Shown one piece after another: positions 1 through 9,662 of a DNA stretch of 14,018 nt. The DNA comes from Cyclostephanos tholiformis (Eukaryota; Bacillariophyta; Thalassiosirophyceae; Thalassiosirales; Thalassiosiraceae). A program made the position numbers and the translations under genes. The stretch covers positions 1 through 14,018 of the forward strand of contig JALLPB010000633.1 in assembly GCA_036939975.1 (NCBI GenBank), written 5' to 3'. The notes beneath the pieces were generated by a model. It made no database searches. It was not told the origin of the DNA and worked only from the letters and a program-made list of their open reading frames with translations. Position 1 is the stretch's first letter. Every line of letters starts with the position of its first letter.

Positions 1-323
1 GATGGCAACAAGTGCCATCAGAACTTTAAGGTTCCATCTCTGCCGGCGGGTCAACGTTTTGACCATGATGGTGTTTACGAGAGTAGAGTGAGTGTGTCGG
101 TGTTTACATCTCTCCGTTAACTGTAATGTTCCCTCTTTCCACATAAGGTGGAATCTTTACAAAATAGAAAAACAATGAAAAGTTCAATTTTTATTTATGG
201 CACAACAAATCCGAAAAGGAGAATCTGGACTGAGCTTTTGGCGAGTCCAGATCTGGAACCATTGCTCACAAAAACCAAAAAAGAATTATGGCAGCCACCC
301 AGAACACTAATTACTTACTATTG
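1..323. other. Unassigned flank, no gene seen
   Basis: No convincing coding region, RNA gene or repeat is seen here. The phrase GGTGTTTAC occurs twice (around 70 and 100) and resembles the end of the nested element that starts at 543, so it could be a remnant of a related repeat. The only open frame (148-384, plus strand) starts without a supporting context, crosses the left end of the DNA element at 326 and has no recognisable motif, so it is not called a gene. Confidence 0.5.
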
Positions 324-325
324 TA

Positions 326-345
326 CTCTGTCCAAAAAGTATTTG
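326..345 (+). repeat. Left terminal inverted repeat of mariner-like element
   Basis: 20 bp, CTCTGTCCAAAAAGTATTTG, an exact inverted match to 2058-2077. The bases just inside (CATTTTTTTAG) still loosely resemble the equivalent inner part of the right end (TAATTTTTGAC on the reverse strand), so the original TIR was probably longer than 20 bp. Preceded by TA. Confidence 0.9.
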
Positions 346-542
346 CATTTTTTTAGAAATTCAGGATTATTAAGGGCTGTGTAAATTTTCAGACAATGCT
401 CCAAGTACATAAAAAATGCTAAATTTCATGCTCAATCAAATGGTTGCATTGCCGATGTCTGAAAATGGCGGCATCACGTCGCAATTTAATTCCTCCTAAA
501 ATGATGTTGAAAAAATTGACGCGCTCCCTTTTCGTATCTTAA

Positions 543-1025
543 GTTGGTGTTTACTGGTGGGGTATTATCCGACTATCGTACCCCAGATTTGTACCCTGAA
601 AATCCTACTTGGCCAGGGGTACACACCCCAGTTTCCTGGTGGAGAAAGAGAAAACTGACTTTCGAACAAAATAACATCCCCGGCGGTTATCATAGACGCT
701 CCGCACACTGGCATAGAAAAACAATCCGCTGCTGCATCTTTCCCCTCATCATGGTTGTTCTCTCTGATAATTTGGGGGGAAGGCTGTGCGATTGCTTCAG
801 CGAGGGGAGTAGTATTGGCACTATTCTTTGGACGCTCGAATGATGGCACCATTGTTCTCTTAGGGGGGGGTACATTTTGTCGAGGTATGATTTTTTTGAT
901 GCGGCAAGCCTTTCGAAAACGCTTGCCTCAAAAAAAATCGTACGGCTCATAACCCAGTCTGAGAGCACAAATCATACCCCAAAACTACAATAATCAGATC
1001 TTGGAGCCCACCTGTAAACAAGGCC
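543..1025. mobile_element. Probable nested Tourist-like (PIF/Harbinger) MITE
   Basis: The 21-bp ends are imperfect inverted repeats matching at 15 of 21 positions. They share the core TGTTTACNGGTGGG (548-561 on plus; the reverse complement lies near 1007-1020). TAA lies directly outside each end (540-542 and 1026-1028), fitting the 3-bp TWA target duplication of PIF/Harbinger elements, and the right end, read inward as GGCCTTGTTTAC, resembles common plant Harbinger termini. The 483-bp length suits a MITE. There is a small internal hairpin at about 903-927 (GGCAAGC / GCTTGCC). Overlapping open frames at 544-968 on both strands have no recognisable motif and are treated as chance. The three-base duplication and imperfect TIR make this less certain than the outer element. 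Confidence 0.45.
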
Positions 1026-2057
1026 TAAGATCCACAAAAATCTCACAAAACACATGAAAGTAATGTCCTCGTAAGTACCTCTAGTACATTTATCATGTAG
1101 GAATAGTACGAATTTAACTAGCCCGAGATCTTAAAACCAAAAAAGAACACTTCCATGGTGGATGGAGCCAATCCCTAGGGTTCACCGGCATGGCTATCAT
1201 AGTTGTAGAGACCCCGTCGTAGAAATCAATTTGCAATGGGTTGGTCAAGGACACCCTCAAAGGATTTATTCTATGAAATAAATTGGCTAAGAAAAAAATA
1301 ATTAGTAGCCTCATTTGATAGAATATGTTTTTCTTCATCATTGGCACTTGATCGCCCCAAAATTATGTTTTTGCACTCCCCGTGCGTCCCCTCCATGTCA
1401 CTCATCCTGCCCCATCCCTTCTCCATCTTGCTTGCATTTTTTTGTTGATAGTTGCTTTTTCTTTGTCATCTGGCAGCCATCTAATGCCACGACAAATTTC
1501 TTTCATCAATTTTCTGTCACATACTTCGGTGCCCCAAAATGACATGAAAATGCCCACCCTACATGTTCCTCTGCAGACTCATCTCATCTATAATATCCTC
1601 CCCCCCAGATACACCATCTTCAGTTTGAATGTTATGTTTTTTACTCGATTGGTGGCCGCCTAAGACCTGGGCCCAACCCTGTCTCTATTTCACAATGGGT
1701 TGTGTTTCGGCACCCAAAGCAGCCCCCACAGCTCAAATTAAGGCAAATTGCGCCTGCCTGGCATTGACCATAATATGGCAATTAAACAAATCATGCCAGG
1801 TTGGGCGTAACACAGCGACGGGTGGCAGCAGGGGCGGCAAAAACTTTGCTTTGAAATGCGCCTATCAAAAGTACAATAGCACTCATCTCACCCCACCCCT
1901 CTACATACAGAGCAGATTGAAAAGCATGCATCAGGTTCTTTTCTTATGAAAAATGCAGAATTAAGTTTTGGCAAAGATGATTTGTAACATAGGAATCCAT
2001 TAAAACTTAGTATAAAAAATACGAATACTTTCCGTATAGTCTGTACGTCAAAAATTA
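1026..2057. other. Interior of mariner-like element, no gene supported
   Basis: About 1 kb between the nested element and the right TIR. Open frames of 75-106 codons exist on both strands (for example 1629-1949 plus and 1114-1347 minus), but none has transposase or other family motifs and they overlap one another. The stretch around 1370-1440 is C/T-rich on the plus strand. I see no reliable function here. Confidence 0.5.
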
Positions 2058-2077
2058 CAAATACTTTTTGGACAGAG
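2058..2077 (-). repeat. Right terminal inverted repeat of mariner-like element
   Basis: Exact reverse complement of 326-345 and followed by TA at 2078-2079. A second related motif lies 36 bp inward: 2022-2031 reads CGAATACTTT, against CAAATACTTT at 2058-2067, and both are flanked by T/A-rich sequence. The right end therefore seems to carry a doubled subterminal motif that I do not see at the left end. Confidence 0.9.
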
Positions 2078-2079
2078 TA

Positions 2080-3094
2080 GTAGCGTTTAATTCCTTTTCA
2101 CCTTCCCGACACTTCCCACGGCTAAAAATTGGAATGAAGTTGAGGGGATTTAGGGTGGAGAGAGAGGAGTTGAGGTTGTGTTTGCTTTTTTGCTAATACA
2201 CTAGTAGCCACTGCAAAAGGCATATTATGTATTGTGCATCATAAGCTAGTGTATGGTATTCTTTTTTTGCATTTCTTACCATGATGCTCTCACAAGAATA
2301 ATAGTTACAAATAAGTATGATTATCCAAGTGAGATTAGCGTTCTACTTAGTCCATAGCCTCCATTTATTGGTGTGTAGATTTTCAGAAGCTCAAGACCGA
2401 CTTCACCATGACTCCCTCATTACTCACTTGGTTGAGCCGTCATTGCTGGGATGCAAGAGATTTAGTCCCTGACTGTCTTGCTGGGCACTAGGTGACTGGG
2501 TTACTAGCTCTCTTCAGTCATTTCTAACTCTAAGGTTGATCCGCAATAGAGTTGAAAATTGGATGACAATCAAGTGCCCACAGAGTCAGCAATCAGGAGT
2601 TGGTGCAAGAAGCTCCAGGTTCTGATTTGGCATTTAATTCAAGAATAGGGGTGGCAAGTCCAATCCTGCAGACTTAGACTTGGAATTTGGAGAACCCTGC
2701 AGGGGAGCTAAAATCCTGTAAATTTACTGCTGGAATGTGAGCGGGAATTGCTTATGGCTGTGACTGTCATGGAAGGGTTCAAATATTTGGTTCCAAAATT
2801 ATTTTCTGTCGGGGGAGTTATTCCAGAATTTGATTATTTTGAAAAAGTTTCAGCAAAAGTTGTCACAAAATGAGATCTGGCAGGAAGATTTTTTTTTAAT
2901 CTTGTTGTTCCTGCCAGAAAGTAGCCTACAAAATTACTCCCGCTGAGTTAATTTTAAAAAATGGCGGGTTGCTACTGAACTGCCCGGTTTCTAAGTTGTA
3001 GATTTTGGTTTTTGGCATGCGTCAGATCCCTTCCTGACATGCTAGGGCATGTAACACCTTCAAAGAGCCTGCCGGGGGCATGGTGGGGTATTCT
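2080..3094. other. Unassigned DNA between two elements
   Basis: No coding region is supported. The stretch contains short inverted repeats (ATACACTAG at 2196-2204 with its complement at 2246-2254) and a stronger hairpin at 2876-2918, listed separately. It ends at the AAATG target duplication of the LTR element. Confidence 0.5.
2876..2918. repeat. Strong nested hairpin
   Basis: TCTGGCAGGAA (2876-2886) pairs perfectly with TTCCTGCCAGA (2908-2918). An inner pair, AAGATT (2885-2890) with AATCTT (2898-2903), closes a T-rich loop; the two pairings overlap by two bases, so they compete or give a bulged stem. It lies in unassigned DNA about 180 bp left of the LTR element. It could be the core of a decayed fold-back element; nothing indicates that it is expressed. 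Confidence 0.6.
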
Positions 3095-3099
3095 AAATG
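3095..3099. repeat. Target-site duplication, left copy
   Basis: AAATG directly before the left LTR, identical to 8990-8994. Five-base duplications are typical of LTR-retrotransposon integrase. Confidence 0.9.
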
Positions 3100-3481
3100 T
3101 GTCATAGCCATTCTATCTAGTAGGGTAGTTAGCGGATATAATTGCTAAAAGTCGCAAGACTAGCAAAAAGGCAAGTTGCCGGTGTAAGTACAGACAGACC
3201 ATAGCACATGGACAGACCAATTAAAGAAAGATCCAAAAGGATCCAAAAGATATCTTTAAGATCTTTCAGTCGGGTTTCAGATGTCATCACTCGTGTTCAT
3301 ACCAATACCTGATCAAGTATTAACATGTACCAGAGCGCGTAGAATCCTACGAGGCACATGCTCTTTGTTGATAAATACGATTGAATTAAAGATAACTCAA
3401 AATAGCTCATAATTTTCTCTTTCTCATTTTTACTACATAAAAACTAATACCTTCATCCTCCATCGCTGATGGCTTGGGACA
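3100..3481 (+). repeat. Left long terminal repeat
   Basis: 382 bp, starting TGTCATAGCC and ending GGGACA. By hand alignment it differs from the right copy at roughly 39 substituted positions (about 10%), plus a one-base indel and an extra 8 bp (CAGACAGA region near 3190-3198) absent on the right. Most differences are transitions and many sit at CG versus TG/CA. The terminal GGGACA departs from the TATGACA of the right copy, so the left LTR's inner end has mutated. The poly(A)-like AATAAA of the right copy reads GATAAA here (3370-3375). A cluster of palindromes at 3226-3267 is kept unchanged in both copies. Confidence 0.93.
3226..3267. promoter_or_regulatory. Palindrome cluster in left LTR
   Basis: GAAAGATC (3226-3233) is the inverse of GATCTTTC (3260-3267); between them lie GATCCAAAAGGATC and the perfect 12-bp palindrome AAAGATATCTTT (3246-3257). 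The same block is found without change in the right LTR at 8734-8775. A role as a regulatory or structural element is inferred from conservation within a U3-like position only. Confidence 0.4.
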
Positions 3482-6400
3482 CTTTGAATTCAACACCCTC
3501 TTTCTACTGAGGAGATAGTACAAAAACACTTACAGATGGGAGAGCGGCCATTTTCAAGAGGAGTGAGTTGCAAGAGCAAGCCTTCTAAGGACCACCAAGG
3601 ACAAGTTAGTGTTTTTACTGCCTGCCAATCATCAACATGCGGAAATTGCCCCAGTGGACCCCGAAGTGCTACCTACAGTGAAGTTGGGTGTGTGAGCCCG
3701 TAAACCCCAAGAACTATGCCTTGGTGCATGCACAAGAGCGCCATGCCAAAAGGGAGCCAAGCCTGACCATCAGAGTTGCCAATAATGGCTGGATGGCAAT
3801 GCACTAGCTTGCACTAGAAAGCAGAAGCAGGCATGCCAAAGACAGTCCCAAACGCCATGTGTGTCCAAAGTGACCATGTTTTTCAATGGAACATGTGTTC
3901 TGGCAAACCTTCTCGATTTATTTGAGATTAGGGACCGCAAGAAACAACTCGTGAAAATCAAATTCTTCATGTACCGTCGTCTCCACGTACAAGGTTTCAT
4001 CTACTGATGTCTACGTACTGAGTAAGGAACATTTCTCACCCGGACTGTTCTAATAGATCAGTCTGAAGGAATGATTCCACCATGCAAACAAAGTACTCGG
4101 GAGCAAGAAATCCCAGCTAATATATATATATGATAATAGCTAAAGGACTATCTTAGATAGAAAAGGACAGAACCTTTTTCTTCTGATAAGTAGGAACCCA
4201 ATATTGAATAGGATCCTCTAATTAATAACTCTCGGCCCCAGAAAGGCCCTAATAGTCTTAAAAAAAGATTTTGCTTAACTATGTACAGCCTGAACGGTCA
4301 TATTAAGCTAAAATTAGTCATGGGCAAGCTTATCTGAGCACAGCCCGAGTGAGTGGTTTTCACAGAATGACCACCAACAAATGACTTTTAGCTAGCAAAC
4401 TAAGGCCTAACTAGCATAGTAAAATGCGGGGCTTAACCAGTCGTGGTCATTTTAAAGTGCCCGACTTAATTGCGCGACCCATGTAACAAGTTTGTTACTA
4501 CAGCCAAAGTCACAAATCTTATAGAAAGGCTTATGTATCATGTCTAGTACAGCCGCAAAAGCATTATGGCTACTGGAAATGCAATAAAAACTCATAAGTG
4601 ACTGAATGTCTAGAGTATTATTGATATAATTCATATCTTTATAAGAACTGAATTTATTTTACACAGCACTAAATGCCAAAGTGTTAAAATTAGGCTCTAA
4701 ATCGATATCATTAGTGCTAAAAAAGCATTTAAACCAAGAAAAATCACACAGATAGCGATACAACCCAAATTTTATGAATTAGAACCGGAAAGCTGATTTG
4801 CTATCAGCAGTTTGCACAAATCTTGGAAAAGTGACCAGAAAATCACCATGATTATCCTCCAGAAAGCTACAATTCTATCTGAACAAGTCTAAAAATTGAT
4901 TAATTCCCATCTTGTCTGCAAGACATTCATGGATGACCTGCCATGAGCAAATCAACCAAATTCATCTACTTCACAGTAGTAGAACACTGAGCAAAAATAG
5001 GTGCTCAGTGGTCTAGATAAGATAGAGGTATATCAAACCCATTTTTGTACATTTCCAAATCGGACTGCAGATAATGTCACCTTCAGTGTGGTACTGGTCC
5101 AAGGATAGATCTCTGCAAACAAAGAGCAGAGATAGGAGATTTCCCATAGAGCATCAACAACAGGCACAGTCGGTTTATGTCCACAGTCCATGTAGTAGAT
5201 AGTAGATATCCCTACCGAGCCCAGTTCTCCAATGTGCAACTTAAAAAAATGCTCCAAATTGCTTCAAAGCCTAACATTGCTTCGGCTCAGCAAGCATATA
5301 ACCATTTAGAGCAAGGTCCAAAATTTCCAAATTCGGATATTCAAGACTTGGGACTCTTCCTACTCACAAGATCACCCAGCCTGCTATAAGCTATTATCAA
5401 TAGGCAAAGGCCAGTGGAAATGCCAAAACAGTATTCCATCTAGATTACAGTAAACAAAGCAAAGATTCTGGAGATTGTCTGCATTGCTATGATCGACATC
5501 ACTTCTACTCCGAAGTGCTCAGTCATACAATGGACCATTGATGACCAGAAAACCTGCCTCCTAACTACAATATAGAAGGAACTCAGACCATTCTGATCAG
5601 AGAATAGCCTTCAAATGTCCAAAACTATTGGACATCTTAGGCAAAATATACACAGATTATCAGGCAAGTCCATCTTCCTGCAAACCAATGTATAATACCA
5701 ACAAGGGCTCATCTAGTATTATTAACCGGGTCATACACAGTAGAAGCTAGTGCGCTAGACTTCGAACCACCGAAACCAAATCTTTGGTTAAACCTTTGTA
5801 GAAAATTATGGGTAGACACTTCGACCTTACTTGAACAGACTTAACCCAAGTCTGATCAAGGCAGATCAAGAGTCTAACACCCTATGGAAGGCAGTCCATT
5901 GACATTAGCATGAGCAGCCTAAAACCAACTACTAGGAAGCCTCAGTCACTATGCATGGGGATGCATAGGTGACTTCCATCACCAGATGAGGAAAGTCATG
6001 GCTTACTGGGACCAGTAACTTAATGGCATATGCAAAGCAGACCAATATTTTGGCTGCACACAAAAATAATCAACATCAGTCTGAGCATGAGCGTAAAGAA
6101 CTCAGGTCAAACAGGTCATAACTTTGCATGATATAGCTTACCTATTCAAGTTTAGAGGATTATTGCTTAACTGCTTCAAAATCTTCCTTGGAACATCTGT
6201 ATCCAGGACCCTGAACTGGTAGGAACACAACAGTGAACGCTTGTCCACTTCCAGGATGTGAATGGTTTGGTAGGCATTCCTGCTGCCCTCAAGGCATACA
6301 ATGCACCATATTGTCACTCACAGTAGGGGATTGCAAACAAAAATCCTGGCTCATCATCTGGCCTAGTATATAATAAGCTTTGGGGTACTTGAACATCTAC

Positions 6401-7981
6401 ATTTTTGCTGATATGCACTATGATTCTACTTCAGGATGCAATCCTTGGTGTCCCCCTGAACATTCATCCAGAGACACTAACCCAACAGTATTATTAAAGT
6501 TGAGAATTAATACAGCACAACGAAATACTGTAGGCCACAAATCATGGTTTAAGGACTAATAACCAATCTTCACCACAAAAAGCTCAACAATCAGCCAAAT
6601 AATAATGGTTGAATTGTTTATAAGCTAGGCCTGAGATTAAGTCCACATACCAAGCAAGGGTTGAAGCAGCACAGTACACAATGCAGCAAAGCCAATATGT
6701 CAGGATGACTATGTTAATGCCGACAATGAGCTACTTTGGTAAGCTCTTTTGATGCACAAACTTGCCAATGTGATTAGTGTTGAGCCTAGTTTGCTCCACG
6801 AAAACAAAGGATTAAGGTAACATCCCAGCAGCTACTCATGGTAACCACCAACAGGTTGTGTATCATGGGACAATAGCAATAAAAAGTCTAGTATCTCAAG
6901 ATACATTTAACCAACCCGTGTATCAATAAGTATTCCATTGAATATCTGATGCATCATACACAATGGTAACAACAAATGATGATTTTCTCAAAATGAGTTT
7001 GGTACTAGAATGTAACTAGCACCATGAGACCCACGGAAAGTGTGTCATAAGAGGTCAGTCGTAGTAAGAAGGATGCACATACCCTGAATTCAATAAGGAG
7101 TAAACTGCAGTGAGAGTACTTCTGACTCTGACTACAGCATGCCTGGCTACACATTCAAAAGGTTGCACAAGCCATGCATAATATGCATAAAGAACATACA
7201 AGCATTCCACACAATCAAATGCATGGGGGTGTATGCAACACCTTATAGTGTCTTGCCTTGCTGCCATAGTGACTGTTGACAGTAAACCACAGCAAACCTC
7301 AAGAGGTTTGCCAAATCATGCCCGGTCCCCCAACCATAATATGAAATAAAAAAATAATAACTACAATACACTGTTACACATAATAAAATAATGGACAGCA
7401 ATTTTTCCTACAATGTTTTTTGTTAGTCCCTTGATAATGGCTAAATCATAAAAGATAGCCCACAGCTTGATGCATATCCAAAACCAGTGTCAATAGAGCA
7501 ATTTTCAACCTAAAAGAGGATCTTTTTTTGCTTATGTTAAAAATATCTTCGGATATATAATGGTCCGGCTATGACCAAAGGCGCTGCCAAGCCCCATTAG
7601 GTCACAGAAACACCATCATATATCACAGAGCTCCTACTAATGCCGTGATGGTCCAGAACCAATACCAAAAGGCCTTCATGCCTATTGATGACAAGATGAA
7701 ATACCAATATGGCGATTATAACAAAAACTACATGAGTAGGTACCAAACACAACCGGTATGGGTATAACACCTTGGAAGAGTCAAGAACTCTCCAAAAATG
7801 ACATCTTCCTCACAACAGAGTGTTACACAATTGTAAGCTAACCATGTATCAGAATCCAATGACAAAACAAGCTAGTGCACCCGATGCCCTACTGAAAGAC
7901 CTGGCCAGTCAGTAGCATAGCTCAAAACATACATGAACCATGTTTGAGTTGACAGTATGAATTTGTCAACAAGAGTACCTT

Positions 7982-8067
7982 TACTCACAGCCTCACCAGA
8001 AAAAGCTACTGCAAGTGTCAAGGATACTCACAGCCTCACCAGAAAAAGCTACTGCAAGTGTCAAGGA
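7982..8067 (+). repeat. Perfect 43-bp tandem duplication
   Basis: Two exact head-to-tail copies (7982-8024 and 8025-8067) beginning TACTCACAGCCTCACC and ending GTGTCAAGGA. The unit is not a multiple of three, so the open frame that spans it (7957-8268) reads each copy in a different frame, which argues against coding here. Exact identity suggests the duplication is younger than the roughly 10% divergence between the two LTRs. Confidence 0.95.
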
Positions 8068-8605
8068 CACGGGCTCACAACCCACGCCTTTCAAAGCTTG
8101 CTGGTAAAAATAGGAGAACAGGCAGCACTGACAAACTCTGGTACTTCACATACCATTGCTTACATTGTCAATGTGCAGTATGCATCATATGTGGTGGTAC
8201 CATCCGCTACTAATACAACGAGATATCATGGACTATCTCAATTCATACTAATGAACAATCAGGGTTAACAGCGGAAATTGGATATATTCCAGAGAGTAAC
8301 AATATTGTCAACCTACACAGATGATGACTTTACTGTCTACAAAAACAGCAGAAATGACCAAATGGAATCATACTGTTGTTGCAGACCCATAGCATACCAA
8401 TTGCTTCACACGAAGACATAATAAAGGGGCACACCCTCACTGTCCCAATGTAACAAAGAATTCATCTCCAAAACTCTCAAACCCATTACACTTAATTGAT
8501 GGTACTAAACCATCCTTACACTCTTGGCCAGTGCCCAAGAATCAGCAGATTTTTTTCTAAAAACTTAGGTTTTCTGCTGGTTTCATGCTTGATAGCTTCA
8601 TACAT

Positions 8606-8614
8606 GAGGGCAAG
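8606..8614 (+). other. Possible degenerate polypurine tract
   Basis: GAGGGCAAG immediately before the right LTR, purine except for one C. The position suits the polypurine tract that primes plus-strand synthesis, which would set the element on the plus strand. Weak on sequence alone. Confidence 0.3.
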
Positions 8615-8989
8615 TGTCATAGGCCATTCTATCTAGTAGGGTAGTTAGCAGATACAATTGCTAAAAGGTGTGAGACTAGCAAAAAGGCAAGTCACCGGTG
8701 TAAGTACCATAGCATATGGACAGACCAATTAAAGAAAGATCCAAAAGGATCCAAAAGATATCTTTAAGATCTTTCAGTCAAGTTTCAGATGCGATCGCTC
8801 ATGTTCATGCCAATACCTGATCAAGTATTAACACATACCAGAGCGTGTAGAATTCTATGAGGCATGCACTCCTCATCAATAAATACGATCGCATTAAAGA
8901 TCACTTAAAATAGCTCATAATTTTCTCTTTCTCATTTTTACTACATAAAAACAAATACCTTCATCTTCCATTGCTGATGGCTTATGACA
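8615..8989 (+). repeat. Right long terminal repeat
   Basis: 375 bp, from TGTCATAGGCC to TATGACA, with perfect 7-bp inverted ends. It lacks the 8-bp insertion of the left copy. It is followed directly by the AAATG duplication. It carries an AATAAA at 8878-8883 and a C/T-rich stretch with TTTTCTCTTTCTC near 8921-8935 that is identical in the left copy. It also keeps the palindrome cluster at 8734-8775. Confidence 0.93.
8878..8883 (+). promoter_or_regulatory. Candidate polyadenylation signal in right LTR
   Basis: AATAAA about 105 bp before the LTR end. The left LTR has GATAAA at the matching place (3370-3375). This supports plus-strand polarity but is only a six-base motif. Confidence 0.35.
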
Positions 8990-8994
8990 AAATG
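8990..8994. repeat. Target-site duplication, right copy
   Basis: AAATG directly after the right LTR, identical to 3095-3099. Confidence 0.9.
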
Positions 8995-8999
8995 AAAGT

Positions 9000-9490
9000 C
9001 AGATAATAAGTTAAAAATTTAAATGTCTGTTGTCGTCTGTGTCGGTGTCGGTGTCAAAAATTCCAAGGTTTTTGCTGAAAGCCCCATTGGCTTGTTAGTA
9101 CTAATAAAAAGTGTAGACGGAATAAGATTTACCAGATTAGTTACATTTGATCATGCCAAGTTTAGGGGGTCCAGCCCAGACTTCCCGTGAAATAATTTTT
9201 CATTCTGGTGGGAGGGCCAACCTTTTGAAGCCTCAAATTTCCAAGAAAAAACAGAGAGACTGTGAACAAAAGAGAGGCCCTTTTTTCGACAAACCAAAAT
9301 TGTCCCCCACCATGGTCGCCAAATTTCTGATTGGTCCCCAGCCATGCTCGGTGATCAAATTGATATTTGGCAATCATCATGCCATGTAGAATTATTTTCT
9401 ACATTATGTGACAATTGACTTATGTTGTTTATTTTTGTCATAATTGTTTGTTGGGTGCTCAGAAAAAACATCACACTCGTTGCTTCCTCC
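9000..9490. other. Unassigned DNA right of the LTR element
   Basis: No gene is supported; the open frames at 9147-9389 overlap on opposite strands and lack motifs. A short TGTCGG tandem lies at 9040-9055. A hairpin, ATGTAGAA (9384-9391) with TTCTACAT (9397-9404) and a 5-nt loop, is present but unexplained. Confidence 0.5.
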
Positions 9491-9619
9491 ACCCATAAAT
9501 CATATAACAATCAACTGACATTGGGAGGAAGGGATGGAGCATTGGAGGGGCAGGTGAGGGAGGTGAGGGGAAAGGGGAAAAGGGGCAGTAGTGGGGGCAT
9601 GGGGGGCTATGAAGGGAGA

Positions 9620-9662
9620 CATGATGATGACGATGATGATGATGATGATGATAATGACGACT
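9620..9662 (+). repeat. GAT trinucleotide microsatellite
   Basis: Imperfect (GAT)n run with GAC interruptions inside the purine-rich array. It gives the Asp, Met or His homopolymers seen in translated frames, which are not evidence of genes. Confidence 0.9.

Larger units (their letters stand above)
326..2077. mobile_element. Mariner/Stowaway-like DNA element, no transposase seen
   Basis: The two ends form a perfect 20-bp terminal inverted repeat: 326-345 reads CTCTGTCCAAAAAGTATTTG, and 2058-2077 is its exact reverse complement. Both sides are flanked by TA (324-325 and 2078-2079), the target duplication typical of Tc1/mariner elements. Plant mariner-like and Stowaway elements usually begin CTCCCTCCGTCC, so this end fits that family with deaminated positions. 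The 1,752-bp length is far more than a standard Stowaway MITE. No open frame inside shows a DDD/DDE transposase motif, so the copy is non-autonomous or wholly decayed. A second smaller element appears nested at 543-1025. The boundaries are seen directly; the family assignment is inferred from end sequence and TA flanks. Confidence 0.85.
3482..8614. other. Internal domain of the LTR element, no gene supported
   Basis: About 5.1 kb between the LTRs. Stops are dense in all frames and there is no long gag-pol frame. The largest frames (7957-8268 plus, 103 codons; 3770-4000 minus; 5033-5257 minus) have no family motif. The sequence after the left LTR, CTTTGAATTCAACACCC, does not match the usual TGGTATCAGAGC primer-binding site of plant elements or another tRNA 3' end that I recognise. 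The stretch before the right LTR, GAGGGCAAG (8606-8614), is a weak polypurine tract. A 43-bp exact tandem duplication lies at 7982-8067 and a short TA run near 4121-4133. The plus strand is A-rich over much of the region, as is common for LTR-element sense strands. Confidence 0.75.
3095..8994. mobile_element. Complete LTR retroelement, apparently non-coding (LARD-type)
   Basis: Two similar direct repeats (3100-3481 and 8615-8989) flank about 5.1 kb of unique DNA. Each starts TGTCATA; the right copy ends TATGACA, so the LTR is bounded by a 7-bp inverted repeat inside the usual TG...CA. The 5-bp sequence AAATG lies immediately outside both ends (3095-3099 and 8990-8994), a perfect target-site duplication and strong proof of a single integration event. 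No gag, protease, integrase or reverse-transcriptase motif is seen on either strand, and the longest open frame inside is about 103 codons. This fits a large retrotransposon derivative moved in trans, or an element whose genes have decayed. The polarity is probably plus, because an AATAAA and a pyrimidine-rich 3' region occur in the LTR. Superfamily (Copia or Gypsy) cannot be assigned without pol. Confidence 0.93.

Noticed and set aside
544..968. Overlapping open frames on both strands inside the nested element
   Set aside because: They overlap each other in opposite directions, lack family motifs and fall within a MITE-like element of non-coding type.
1629..1949. 106-codon plus-strand frame with several Cys residues
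   Set aside because: No recognisable domain, no upstream context, and it lies inside the mariner-like element in none of the expected transposase motifs.
3482..3500. Primer-binding site next to the left LTR
   Set aside because: The sequence has no TGG start and does not match the initiator-Met or other tRNA 3' ends that I know.
5033..5257. 74-codon minus-strand frame in the LTR element interior, protein-like in composition
   Set aside because: No match to gag, pol or a host family that I recognise; the frame is closed on both sides and an antisense frame overlaps it. It could be captured host sequence, but the evidence is too thin.
5745..5785. tRNA B-box-like sequence on the minus strand (GGTTCGAAGTC)
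   Set aside because: The flanking bases do not form a T-stem, and no A box or acceptor stem is visible.
7292..7311. 20-bp near-perfect palindrome GCAAACCTC-AA-GAGGTTTGC
   Set aside because: A 9-bp stem with a tiny spacer is expected roughly by chance in 14 kb and nothing around it adds meaning.
7957..8268. 103-codon plus-strand frame in the LTR element
   Set aside because: It contains a 43-bp exact tandem duplication read in two different frames, so it is unlikely to be coding.
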